Source: MADRE3 sp963718195 (GTDB taxonomy: Bacteria; Desulfobacterota; Desulfobulbia; Desulfobulbales; Desulfocapsaceae). From it: DNA of 64,000 bases. The DNA is taken from assembly GCA_963718195.1 (NCBI GenBank), contig CAVQYQ010000004.1, forward strand, positions 251,843 to 315,842, in the 5' to 3' direction. Numbering within the stretch: position 1 is the first letter of the stretch; the number at the start of each line of letters is the position of its first letter. Below are positions 54,689 through 63,971 of the stretch, one piece after another. The position numbers were made by a program, and so were the translations under genes. The notes under the pieces were generated by a model that saw nothing but the letters and a program-made list of their open reading frames with translations, made no database searches and was not told where the DNA came from.

Positions 54689-55754
54689 AAAAGAACCCCC
54701 GTTATCTGATCGTAACTATTATATATTAAAGCATCTTCGGAAAAATTCTTAATTTCTCATCTGAGAGTCTGGATTTTCTCCGTTCACGCATTACACAAGG
54801 AAATAAAGCTCCTTATAGTCTCGATCATGCTCATTCGGACGACATCCATGATCTGTTCAAACCGTCTGTTTTCCTTATTCTCAATCAGGAAATCTTTTGC
54901 TGCGTCGGAACCACTATAGTATGGGACGGGTGAATAAGCGATAGCCAAATTAAGGCACCCTGGATTGGCGAAGCAGTGGTGCGCCTGACGTCAGTCCGGG
55001 AATGCCTATCCCGCACGACACCTCACGCACACCCGAATTCAGTTCCTCCTTCTCAATTATTCACCAGGAATGATATTCCAGCCTATGATTTGCGAGTAGC
55101 AGGGCCATGAGTCAGACAAGATCGAAACGTTCAAGATTATATCCCTTTGTGCAGGCGAACCCTATATACATAATTACGAGAGAAACAATGTAGCCCCTGA
55201 CCCGAATTTCTATCGGCCAAGCGGACATATTCCTACTCCTATTTTGCTGCTCTAATGGGCATAATTCACGCTGCTCGCCATTAAACTCCAATACAGATAT
55301 CTTCACTTTTCAATCTGCGAAAGCAGCGTCCATCCAAACAGCTAAACTAAAGTCCAAATAGCTCCTGGAGAACGCCCACACCCCTGGACCGGTGCTTCTA
55401 CCCGGAATAATCATCGGAGGTTTTCTGGAACCATCTAAAATTTGAAAATGCTCCATTTAGGGTAAGTTTTTTAGGCATGGCTTCCAAGAAGCTGTAGTAC
55501 TAGAAACATCTCTGCTTAATCGGTATAATTTTAGTATTATAATTACCAGTGACAATATGAATTATAACTGACTTAGACCGGCTAAAATATCGTCCGTTGC
55601 CCGAATGGTTAGTTGAGGTCAGTTGGCCGGCCCGCCAGATACAAATCTCTTGCTACATCCGGTCTGGTTTGAAAATATGCAAAGAGATTCGCTGGATCGA
55701 TTCCTAGTTGGCTACCTAGAATTGGTAATTGCGGAAGACCCCAGAGATTGAGCC
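54689..55754. other. Long spacer with possible gene relic
   Basis: 1066 bp with no supported gene. On the minus strand 54784-54948 a frame reads SDAAKDFLIENKENRRFEQI and on to SFISLCNA with coding-like composition, probably the remnant of a lost gene. An open frame at 55112-55306 (minus) has no ribosome-binding site. No recognisable transposase. Confidence 0.3.
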
Positions 55755-57191
55755 ATGACCAGGAAAGAGAAGAATTCAATAGCGCACAAACGGCTGGTGA
55801 TCATAGGTGCCGCTGGCAGTATTGGCACAGCATTATGCCGCGATCTTGCCCACCAATATCAGATCACTGCGGTGACGCACTTGAAGCATCGGGTAAAAAC
55901 ACCGGACCCTGAGCTGCCGGTCAACTGGCTTCAATGTGATCTCTTTTCCCGATCAGCGATGGCCAAGGCTCTATCTGGGGCCGATTACGCCATCTATCTG
56001 GTTCATACAAGGCTGCCCAGCGCTAGGCTGGATCAAGCCCATTTTGAGGATATGGAGCTAATCATCGCCGACAATTTTGCCCGGTCAGCAAGCCTCAACA
56101 GTACCAAACAGATACTCTGCCTGAGAGGGTTACGTCCAACTGGTTACATGTCAGAACTCACTCGCAAACGGGACGAAGTCGTAGAGACCCTTAGCGCTTA
56201 TGGGGTTCCAGTCTCCGTAATCCGTGCTGGCCTTGTGGTTACACCGGGCAGCACGCTGGTGAACCTGATCGCCAGCCAGGTAATGCATGGAAGAATCGTT
56301 CCGATACCCCTGTGGGCAATGAACAGAAAACAACCCGTATCGATAACAGATTTGATACGTGCCGTCCGGCTTTGTCTAGGCAGACCGGATGAATTTGAGG
56401 GTAGCTTTGACATCGGCGGCCCGGAGATTTTAGATTGGCGACAGATATTGGAGCAGACCGCTGAACTGCTGACTAAGAAGCCGGTATTTCTGCATCTTAA
56501 ATGGCTACCCGTAAGAATCTATCAATGGTGGTTGCGAGGACTCAGCCGGAAAACCCATCCGGCGACTATTCACATACTCGTGCGTGACCTGCAGTATGAA
56601 TCGCTTGCCGAAGACAATCCTCTCCAGCGCGTCATCATCAAGAACGCCCTCGACTGCCGAGAGGCGATCCGGCCGCATCTCAAAAATGGGCGAAAGCGGA
56701 TTGCCAATCCGCGCAGCGGAATCCTGGAAGTCTACGAGAAGCAGTTGCGCGAGTCTAGAAGTGTCCGATCAATCCAGCGTATCAGGTTGCCATTCGGACG
56801 CAACGCTACCTGGATGGCGGAGAATTATTTTCGCTGGCTAGAGAATTTTGCCTGGCCATTTGTTGCTTGCAAGATAGAAGAGGACGGGTCATATCAGGTA
56901 AAGTTACGCGGTTGTGGTCTCAAGCTTCTGGAGCTTAGTCTACAGCCAGGTCGCAGCGACCCTGAACGTCGCCTTTATTTTATCGCCGGCGGTTTGCTGG
57001 CGTCAGGCAAGCGCAACATAAAAGGCCGAATGGAGTTCCATGACGTGCTCGCTGGTCGCTACACAATTATTGCTATCCATGACTTTAGCCCTTCCTTACC
57101 TTGGAATTTGTACCACCTCACCCAGGCCACGGTGCACGGTTTTGTGATGAGCGCGTTCCAACGACACATGGGGAAGATAGCAGATGATTAA
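55755..57191 (+). CDS. NAD(P)-binding SDR-type protein with extra C-terminal domain
   Basis: A 478-aa protein. The N-terminal NAD(P)-binding motif is VIIGAAGSIGTALCRDLA, a G-x-x-G-x-x-G type. Residues 1-300 follow the atypical short-chain dehydrogenase (NmrA/epimerase) fold, as in SQELTRKRDEVVETLSAYG-like regions here seen as SELTRKRDEVVETL. The C-terminal 150 residues resemble DUF2867-type domains of YbjT-like proteins. The reaction is unknown; a quinone- or lipid-related oxidoreductase is possible. ATG at 55755. Confidence 0.75.
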   Translation: MTRKEKNSIAHKRLVIIGAAGSIGTALCRDLAHQYQITAVTHLKHRVKTPDPELPVNWLQCDLFSRSAMAKALSGADYAIYLVHTRLPSARLDQAHFEDMELIIADNFARSASLNSTKQILCLRGLRPTGYMSELTRKRDEVVETLSAYGVPVSVIRAGLVVTPGSTLVNLIASQVMHGRIVPIPLWAMNRKQPVSITDLIRAVRLCLGRPDEFEGSFDIGGPEILDWRQILEQTAELLTKKPVFLHLKWLPVRIYQWWLRGLSRKTHPATIHILVRDLQYESLAEDNPLQRVIIKNALDCREAIRPHLKNGRKRIANPRSGILEVYEKQLRESRSVRSIQRIRLPFGRNATWMAENYFRWLENFAWPFVACKIEEDGSYQVKLRGCGLKLLELSLQPGRSDPERRLYFIAGGLLASGKRNIKGRMEFHDVLAGRYTIIAIHDFSPSLPWNLYHLTQATVHGFVMSAFQRHMGKIADD

Positions 57192-57691
57192 TGCTTCGCA
57201 ATTCGGTGGCCGATAAAAAAGACCTTTCCCAGGAAAGGTTGGAAAATATCCTTTTTTTGTAAATTCAGCCATTCTTGATTCAATTTGCTCTGGAAAGTTG
57301 TTCTGAAATGCATCCGGAATCCTGTAATTCTGGGGAAGCTTTCCGGCTCTTTTTACCTTTTACATCAACTCGTTCTGAGAGTAGCAGTCTGAGCGAAAAT
57401 GAGACAGTTGTATTTTATGACAGTAGACATTTTCGACCAAGAGTACCAATCTTTTTGTGTAACGGGAAGAGTGTCGCATGCGATGTCCACCCCTAAAAAG
57501 CACTTGTGATGCAGGGTACAAGATTTCAGGAATGTCCGGTCAAACTGAACAGCGACATACTGACATCATGCTAAAAACAATGCAATACGCTCTTGTTGTT
57601 CAGATATTTGCATCGTATAATACAATTTTTTAAACTAACAGTTCCACTCGCTATAAACTCATTAAAATAATAGAGTTGCTTACCATACAGG
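57192..57691. other. Spacer before the export operon
   Basis: 500 bp. An open frame at 57275-57496 has no ribosome-binding site and is rejected. Promoter for the tolC operon presumably lies in the AT-rich 57590-57680 part. Confidence 0.3.
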
Positions 57692-59143
57692 ATGAACAAG
57701 GTGGTACATTTCGCCCAAAAATATATTGCGTTCTTTGCAGCAATAGTGCTGTTGCACTATCCGTCCATAGGTGATGCGTCTTCTCCCCAGAGGGGTTTGA
57801 CTTTTGCCGAAGCATGGAGTGCTGTAAAAAACGAAAACAATGCATTGCAGGCATCCCGTGCAGAGGTTGAAGAGGCCGAACATAAGCAGGATGCGGCACG
57901 AGACCTGTATCTCCCGGAAGTCGCTATTGGTGCCCAATATACTCACCTTGATGATGCTGTCGAGCTATCCCCATCTGACGTGCTCGACAGTATGCCGGAT
58001 GGAGACAAGATTGAATCAGCTCTCAAGAATATTGGCCAGGCGGTTGGTATCTCGCCAGGCAAGGTCGACAGCGGCTTGACATCCACTATTGCCAAGCAAA
58101 ACAATATAACTAGCAATTTGCAGGCCACCTGGCCAATTTACACCGGCGGGCGCATTACCGCGGCGCAGGATATTGCCGCAGGCAAAATTGATGAGGCACA
58201 ATACAACTTACAGCTCGAGGTTATCAGTCAATTTGAGAACCTTGTTCATTACTATTTTGGGGCGGTATTAGCCAGGCAGGTCTACGCAACGCGGATACGT
58301 GTTGAGGATGGCTTGAAAGAACACCGAAACCATGCTGTGCTGCTTGAAAAACAGGGGCAGATTGCCAGGGTGGAACGCCTCCAGGCGGAGGCTTCATTTG
58401 ACAAAGCTGTCGTAGAGCGGAAGAAGGCGGGCCGGGATCTGGAAATTGCCAGGGCTGCCCTTTCCAGGGTGCTGGACAGCCCAGACCATGTCGATCCTGC
58501 CGACATGCTCTTTATCACCGACCATCTACCGCCCCTTGATCAGTTTATCAGTGCAACCATGCGTAATTATCCGGCCCTTGGTGTTCTGCAGTCAAAGAAT
58601 AAGCAGGTAGCCGGTTTGGTTGATGTCGAAAAAGGCAAATATCTGCCAACTGTCGCCCTCTTTGGCAACGTCAATCTTTATAAAGAAGATGACTTGCTCA
58701 ATGATCTGCTTCCGGATTGGTTTATCGGTATCGGTGTCAACGTTCAACTGCTCGACCGTTCGGGACGATCCGACCAGTTGAGTGCAGCCAGAAGCACCAT
58801 AAAGCGATTGAGATTTCTCGATCTTCAAGCCCGAAGTGATCTATCAGTTCTGGTGGAAAAAACCTATCTCCAGGCGGAACAGGCTCTGGAAGAGTATCAC
58901 GGTCTTTTGTCCAGCCTGAAACTTGCCCAAGAGACAGTGAACCTGCGCGCAAAGGCCTTTAGTCAGGGTTTGTCCACCTCGCTTGATGTGGTGGATGCAG
59001 AAATGTTTCTAGCCGGTGTGGAAACACAGCGTGCAGTTGCCGCCTATAATTATATTGTTTCCCTTGGACAGGTTCTGGCGGTGAGCGGTGATCTTGATGC
59101 TTTTTTTACGTATCAAAAAAATAACGGAATAGAGGGACCCTGA
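57692..59143 (+). CDS. TolC-family outer membrane efflux protein
   Basis: A 483-aa outer membrane factor with signal peptide (IAFFAAIVLLHYPSIGDAS) and the two OEP repeats (AWSAVKNENNALQASRAEVEEAEHKQ... and VSQFENLVHYYFGAVLARQ). It would form a trimeric channel across the outer membrane for the HlyD-type adaptor that follows. It shares its stop and the next start (overlap of one base, TGATG). Confidence 0.9.
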   Translation: MNKVVHFAQKYIAFFAAIVLLHYPSIGDASSPQRGLTFAEAWSAVKNENNALQASRAEVEEAEHKQDAARDLYLPEVAIGAQYTHLDDAVELSPSDVLDSMPDGDKIESALKNIGQAVGISPGKVDSGLTSTIAKQNNITSNLQATWPIYTGGRITAAQDIAAGKIDEAQYNLQLEVISQFENLVHYYFGAVLARQVYATRIRVEDGLKEHRNHAVLLEKQGQIARVERLQAEASFDKAVVERKKAGRDLEIARAALSRVLDSPDHVDPADMLFITDHLPPLDQFISATMRNYPALGVLQSKNKQVAGLVDVEKGKYLPTVALFGNVNLYKEDDLLNDLLPDWFIGIGVNVQLLDRSGRSDQLSAARSTIKRLRFLDLQARSDLSVLVEKTYLQAEQALEEYHGLLSSLKLAQETVNLRAKAFSQGLSTSLDVVDAEMFLAGVETQRAVAAYNYIVSLGQVLAVSGDLDAFFTYQKNNGIEGP

Positions 59144-60120
59144 TGCATCTAGTGAGGACGTCATTGTTTATACTTTTTATGGCTGCAGTGGTCGGCTGGC
59201 TTTCCTATACCTTCTGGCATGCCTACCAGCCAAAGCCTTTACGCATACAGGGCCAGATTGAAGCTCAGCAGTACAATATTGGCTCAAAAGTACCGGGGCG
59301 AATAGACGAGGTGTATGTGAGAAAAGGGGATCAGGTAAAAAAAGGACAACTTATCTTTTCTCTTCACAGCCCGGAAATTGACGCCAAGCTGGCCCAGGCC
59401 CAGGCAGGACATGATGCAGCGGAAGCACTGGCCGAAGAGGTGAATATCGGAGCACGTACGCAACAGATCAAGGCTGCACGGGATCAATGGATGCAGGCCA
59501 AAGCGGCCGAAGATCTGCTCGCGAAGACCTACCAGCGTATTAATAACTTATATAAAGATGGAGTTGTTGCCGAACAGCAGCGGGATGAGATCCACACCAA
59601 GCACCTGGCCGCCCGATACACCAGCAGTGCCGCCTTACAGATGTACAAACTCGCAGAGGAAGGCGCGCGCGATGAGACAAAAAAGGCGGCTGAAGATAAA
59701 GCCCGCATGGCTGCAGGAGCAGTAGCCGAAGTTGAGGTATATGCAGCCGATACGACAATCAAAAGCTGGCATGACGGGGAGGTCACGCAAGTTCTGCTGC
59801 GCAGCGGCGAGTTGGCGCCCCAGGGATTCCCTGTCGTGACAATAATCGACATGAGTGACGCCTATGCAGTCTTTCATGTACGGGAAGACGAGCTAAGCGA
59901 ATTTCCTAAAGGCAGTGAGTTTGACGTTACTATCCCCGCTTTGGGGGATAAAAAGTATCGTTTCAGGGTCTCTTACATTTCGGCTATGGGTGATTTTGCA
60001 ACATGGCGAGCGACAAACGTCGACACCGGGTTTGACATGCGTACCTTTGAAATTGAGGCCCGGCCTGTACAAAAAACCGAAGGACTGCGAGCAGGAATGA
60101 GCGTGCTCATTGTGCGATAA
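59143..60120 (+). CDS. HlyD-family periplasmic adaptor (membrane fusion protein)
   Basis: A 325-aa adaptor. N-terminal signal anchor (RTSLFILFMAAVVGWLSYTFW), biotinyl-lipoyl-like half-motifs GSKVPGRIDEVYVRKGDQVKKGQL and the paired DTTIKSWHDGEVTQV LLRSGELAPQG, with a coiled coil between them. It resembles YhiI/EmrA-type proteins, connecting an inner membrane pump to TolC. Overlaps both neighbours by one base. Confidence 0.92.
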   Translation: MHLVRTSLFILFMAAVVGWLSYTFWHAYQPKPLRIQGQIEAQQYNIGSKVPGRIDEVYVRKGDQVKKGQLIFSLHSPEIDAKLAQAQAGHDAAEALAEEVNIGARTQQIKAARDQWMQAKAAEDLLAKTYQRINNLYKDGVVAEQQRDEIHTKHLAARYTSSAALQMYKLAEEGARDETKKAAEDKARMAAGAVAEVEVYAADTTIKSWHDGEVTQVLLRSGELAPQGFPVVTIIDMSDAYAVFHVREDELSEFPKGSEFDVTIPALGDKKYRFRVSYISAMGDFATWRATNVDTGFDMRTFEIEARPVQKTEGLRAGMSVLIVR

Positions 60121-61280
60121 TGGAGCACTCTTTTTTTTCATGTATAAAAAGAGAGTTGCGTGAATTAGCCAGGGATCCCTGGCTCATTTCACTGGTGAGC
60201 TGGGTTCCCCTGGTGCTCTTTGCCATCATGTGGTTAATATTGGCACCGGGCCTTACCCGCAACATTCCCTTTGGCATTGTCGATCTCGACAAAACCCAGA
60301 TATCCAGATCACTTGTCCGGTATTATGAGGCGAGTCCCGCACTGGCAGTTGATGATACATTTCCGGATGTCACCAGCGGGGCTCTCGCTGTTAAAAGTGG
60401 CCTGATCTATGGTCTTGCGGTTATTCCTGCAGATTTCAGTGAGGATACTCTGCTGGGTCGCTCTCCACAAATTACTGTTTTTATAAACAGTCAGTTCCTG
60501 CTCATCGGCAAAATAATCACCGCAGCGGTATTGCCTGCCCAGGGGACATTTAACACCACAGTGGAAACAGGAAAAGATCTGCTGAGTGTCTCCCCGGTAG
60601 TTAATATAGCCCTCTCAACCGCCTTGCCCATAAAGAGCCGGATCACACCGCTGTTTAATATAAGTGTCAACTATGCACAGTTTTTAATCTCTGCCATTCT
60701 ACCGGCAATCTGGCAAATTCTTATGGTAGCGACTACCGTTCTGGTACTTGCGTCGGAACAACGCCGGCAGGGCCTTGCCGTCTGGCTTAATGGTTCGCCT
60801 CTATCCAGTCTCATGGGAAAACTCCTGGTGCTGAGCGTTTTGTTCCTGGCCCAGGGAATCTGCATTCTCTCCTTTCTCTACATTGTTCTTGGCTGGCCCA
60901 TGCACGGAAAATGGTCGATCCTGCTTTTAACGCAGTTTTTAACTGTCTGGGCAAGCATTGCTGCAGGGAGTGCCTTCTTTTTTATCACAAAAGACGCCGC
61001 AACCGGGTTGAGCCTTTCCGCGGCCTATGCCGCTCCGGCATTGGCTTTTATGGGCGTGACCTTTCCAGTTACCGACATGACGCTCCCTGCCAGAATATGG
61101 CGAAGTCTTCTCCCTGTTTCCCACTATATCGAGGTCCAGGTGGCCCAGGCCAATTACGGAGCCTCCTTTTCTGCTGCAATCCCTAAATTGCAGGCACTCG
61201 GACTGTTTTTTCTACCGATGCTGCTGTCATTGTACCTGGCATACCGATGCGGGTGCAGCAAGCAGGGAGGTGCCCAATGA
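60120..61280 (+). CDS. ABC-2 type transporter permease (YhhJ-like), first
   Basis: A 386-aa permease. N-terminal helix (LISLVSWVPLVLFAIMWLIL), a large periplasmic loop, then five helices in the C-terminal ABC-2 domain (QFLISAILPAIWQILMVATTVLVLA ... SLSAAYAAPALAFMGVTFPV). Domain order is that of YhhJ/YbhS proteins. No ATPase is encoded next to it. The ATG overlaps the HlyD stop and its own stop overlaps the next ATG. Confidence 0.88.
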   Translation: MEHSFFSCIKRELRELARDPWLISLVSWVPLVLFAIMWLILAPGLTRNIPFGIVDLDKTQISRSLVRYYEASPALAVDDTFPDVTSGALAVKSGLIYGLAVIPADFSEDTLLGRSPQITVFINSQFLLIGKIITAAVLPAQGTFNTTVETGKDLLSVSPVVNIALSTALPIKSRITPLFNISVNYAQFLISAILPAIWQILMVATTVLVLASEQRRQGLAVWLNGSPLSSLMGKLLVLSVLFLAQGICILSFLYIVLGWPMHGKWSILLLTQFLTVWASIAAGSAFFFITKDAATGLSLSAAYAAPALAFMGVTFPVTDMTLPARIWRSLLPVSHYIEVQVAQANYGASFSAAIPKLQALGLFFLPMLLSLYLAYRCGCSKQGGAQ

Positions 61281-62458
61281 CTTGGTGGGACATCTGCAAA
61301 CTGGAGTGCAGGGCAATTTTCACAAGTCCTGAAATCCTCTTGACAGTCTTTGGCGGGGTACTCTTCTATTCTTTTCTTTATCCCCTGCCCTACGCAGAAC
61401 AACTACCCCGCGAGCAGAAGGTTGTGGTCGTTAACCTCGATGAGAGTCAGATGAGCCGCAAGCTTGAACGGATGGTTGATGCGACACCCCAGGTGCAGCT
61501 CAGTGCCAGAGCATACAGCATCAAAGAGGCGCAACAGATATTTGTCGACCAGAAGCTGGCTGGAATACTCGTTATTCCCGAGAATTTTTACCGGGATCTG
61601 TTGCTTGGCCGACAGCCAACCCTCTCTTACGCCGGGGATGGAAGTTATCTTCTGGTCTATGGTACGGTGATAGAGGGTATGGTGGGGGCTGGCAGTACCC
61701 TTGCAGCAGAAGTGAAGGTGAGCAGGATGGTGATGTCCGGTCAGGCAATGGCACTGGCCAAAGAACAGTACAGCGCATTTCGGCTTAATTTACGGCCGTT
61801 ATTTAACCCAACCATGGGGTATGTAAATTATGTTATCCCGGCAGTTTTTATCCTCATTCTCCATCAGACTCTCATCATGGGTGCCGGGATACTCGGTGGT
61901 GAGCAGAACGCGCAGCGTTTAGCTGGTAAGGATGGGTACTGGCTGCACGTGTCACCTATAAAACTACTGCTGGTCCGGACCCTGATTTTTGTCGTTATAT
62001 ACTGGCTGCTTGCAATATTTTATTTTGGCTTCAGTTTTGATTTTTATTCCGTTCCACACAATGCAGACCTGGCTGAACTCAATCTGCTGATCCTGCCTTT
62101 TCTGCTCAGTGCTGCCCTTCTTGGCATCTTTCTCGGTCTGTTGCTGCCACGGCGTGAACTGGCAACTTTGCTTGTACTGCTCAGTTCGATGCCGCTGATT
62201 TTCGGATGTGGTTTCATCTGGCCAACCACCGCCATTCCGGCAGCGATAACATCAGTTATCCAGTACGTACCTGTCGTCCCGGCCATCAATGGTTTTCTCC
62301 ACTTGAACCAGATGGGAGCTGACTTTTCCGCAATTCTGCTATCCTGGATCCAGCTGTGGATCTGCACCGGGATATATGGTTTTCTTGCCTGGCTGCTTCT
62401 CCATTTCCGTCACAAGCAGGTAAAATCAGTGGGCGTTCAGCCCAAGGATCTTGGTTAA
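61277..62458 (+). CDS. ABC-2 type transporter permease (YhhJ-like), second
   Basis: A 393-aa permease, paralogue of the preceding one, from the ATG at 61277 (GGAGGTGCCCA upstream). Similar helix pattern, including YVNYVIPAVFILILHQTLIMGAGIL. Two permeases would form a heterodimer. No ATPase gene lies in the operon; it may be encoded elsewhere, or the pair works differently. Confidence 0.88.
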   Translation: MTWWDICKLECRAIFTSPEILLTVFGGVLFYSFLYPLPYAEQLPREQKVVVVNLDESQMSRKLERMVDATPQVQLSARAYSIKEAQQIFVDQKLAGILVIPENFYRDLLLGRQPTLSYAGDGSYLLVYGTVIEGMVGAGSTLAAEVKVSRMVMSGQAMALAKEQYSAFRLNLRPLFNPTMGYVNYVIPAVFILILHQTLIMGAGILGGEQNAQRLAGKDGYWLHVSPIKLLLVRTLIFVVIYWLLAIFYFGFSFDFYSVPHNADLAELNLLILPFLLSAALLGIFLGLLLPRRELATLLVLLSSMPLIFGCGFIWPTTAIPAAITSVIQYVPVVPAINGFLHLNQMGADFSAILLSWIQLWICTGIYGFLAWLLLHFRHKQVKSVGVQPKDLG

Positions 62459-62459
62459 T

Positions 62460-62958
62460 ATGTCTTCCTCTCCAATTCGCCGCTTCTTTTTTTCCCTCTC
62501 TCAATAAAAGCTATTTTGTCCGTCTTATCATTATTGCCTTGGTCTGCTACCTCATCTTTGGTCATCTCCTTATTCCTCTGCGTATCGAGGGTTTCAGCAT
62601 GGATCCTGCATACAGCAACAACTCTTTTGCCTTTTGCTGGCGGCTGCAGTATTTATCAAACCCGCCAGAGCGCTTTGATGTGGTCGCTGTGCCCTTTTCT
62701 GGAAGGCGGATAATGCTGCTTAAACGGGTTGTCGCCTTGCCGGGTGAGACGGTTGAGTTTCGCACAGGATTTCTGTATGTAAACGGGAACGTCATTGAGG
62801 AACCCTATGTCCACCATCGGTCCGATTGGGAACTTTCCCAAAGAACAGTTGCCCCCGGCCATATATATGTGGTTGGAGATAATCGAGGAACCCCCATGGC
62901 CCACCATCGGTTTGGTGAAGTAAATTTAAAAAGCATTGTTGGAGGCGTTTTCCCATGA
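62460..62958 (+). CDS. lepB: Signal peptidase I, apparent frameshift near start
   Basis: A short signal peptidase I (about 165 aa). From the ATG at 62460 the frame reads MSSSPIRRFFF and stops early; the next frame continues PSLNKSYFVRLIIIALVCYL to the TGA at 62956-62958. The switch is in a run of seven Ts (62487-62493). Six Ts would give one frame. Catalytic Ser is in EGFSMDP and Lys in LLKRVVALPGE; VVGDNRGTPMAHHRFGE is the conserved box. It sits two bases after the permease stop, so belongs to the export operon; it may process a co-exported or secreted substrate. Confidence 0.78.
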
Positions 62959-62996
62959 ACAATAAAATTGTTCTCTTTTTGGCAATTTTACTGATT
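62955..62996 (+). pseudogene. 5' stub of a lost gene
   Basis: An ATG overlapping the lepB stop begins MNNKIVLFLAILLI, a signal-peptide-like sequence, which then runs into DNA whose opposite strand is isocitrate dehydrogenase sequence. It looks like the first codons of a gene replaced at a rearrangement junction near 62990. Confidence 0.4.
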
Positions 62997-63820
62997 TTGG
63001 CCAGAAACTCCTCTGTCGTGAGAAAGGCCTGCTTGCCACCAACAAGGAGTGCCAGGTCCTTGGTCATAAAACCAGCCTCTACAGTTTCTACGCAGACCCT
63101 CTCCAGGGTCTCGGCAAAATTGACAACATCCGGGGTGTCATCAAATTTTCCTCGATACGCCAAGCCCCTGGTCCAGGCAAAGATCGAGGCAATGGGATTG
63201 GTGGAAGTTTTATTGCCCTTCTGGTGTTCACGATAGTGGCGGGTGACTGTGCCGTGGGCCGCTTCAGCCTCAACTGTTTTACCGTCTTCCGTCTTAAGCA
63301 CTGAAGTCATAAGGCCAAGTGAGCCAAAGCCCTGGGCAACAGTATCCGACTGCACATCGCCGTCATACTTTTTGAGGATGGTATTTTTGGTGGACAGATA
63401 GACCGGCCAGCCAAGATTCAACCCGTAATTCATGCAGGACCGGGCAAAACCGCGGATCGAGGCGTCCAGGTTGTACATGCCCATAGCGCAGCCGCTGTCG
63501 GGGAAGTCAAACACCTCATATTCGATGTGCTCGCCGCCGTCTTTGGGGACAAATTTCATGGTCAGTTTCCCGGCCCCCGGGATCAGAAAATCCGTAGCCC
63601 GGTACTGGTCGCCAAAGGCGTGCCTGCCGATAACTATCGGTTTCTTCCAGCCGGGTACCAGCCGGGGAATATTTTTGCAGATAATCGGCTGGCGAAAAAC
63701 CGTGCCGCCAATGATATTTCTGATGGTGCCGTTGGGCGATTTCCACATCTGCTGAAGACCAAACTCCTCAACCCGCGCCTCATCTGGATTAATGGTCGCG
63801 CATTTGACACCAACACCATA
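62990..63820 (-). pseudogene. icd: NADP-dependent isocitrate dehydrogenase, decayed
   Basis: Clear type II NADP-isocitrate dehydrogenase sequence (YGVGVKCATINPDEARVEE, MWKSPNGTIRNI, GRHAFGDQYRATDF, DGKTVEAEAAHGTVTRHYR, STNPIASIFAWTRGL). But the first ~70 residues with the substrate-site N-terminus are missing, and the motif KKYDG runs straight into DVQSDTVAQG near 63357-63366. The family has about 50 residues between KKYDG and KNYDGDVQ, including HRLIDDMVA; they have been deleted, apparently by recombination between the two YDG repeats. The 3' end lacks its stop and runs into lepB antisense. The gene cannot be functional. Confidence 0.88.
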
Positions 63821-63860
63821 TATATAATTCCTGTTTATCTCCGAACTGGTCAGTGCTAAA

Positions 63861-63898
63861 GAAGAGACTGGAATGGAGGTTGCCATTCCAGTCTCTTC
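63861..63898. terminator. Strong hairpin (probable bidirectional terminator)
   Basis: GAAGAGACTGGAATGG and its exact complement CCATTCCAGTCTCTTC form a 16-bp perfect stem around a 6-nt loop (AGGTTG). Flanked by A-rich DNA on the left (minus-strand TTT). It separates the icd relic from the right edge. Confidence 0.6.
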
Positions 63899-63971
63899 AG
63901 TATAAACGAATTACCCAATCTGAGGGATCTACTGTACATTTTCGGGTAGATGAGAGACTTTCGGAAGTCAA
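63897..63971 (-). other. 24-codon ORF with consensus ribosome-binding site
   Basis: A TTG at 63969-63971 follows TAGGAGGTATC at ideal spacing. The frame reads MTSESLSSTRKC and ends at the terminator hairpin. It could be a leader peptide or the start of a disrupted gene. Confidence 0.28.

Noticed and set aside
55112..55306. Minus-strand open frame of 64 codons
   Set aside because: Lies in an uncharacterised gap without a ribosome-binding site.
57275..57496. Plus-strand open frame of 73 codons before tolC
   Set aside because: No ribosome-binding site and Ser/Cys-rich composition unlike a real protein.
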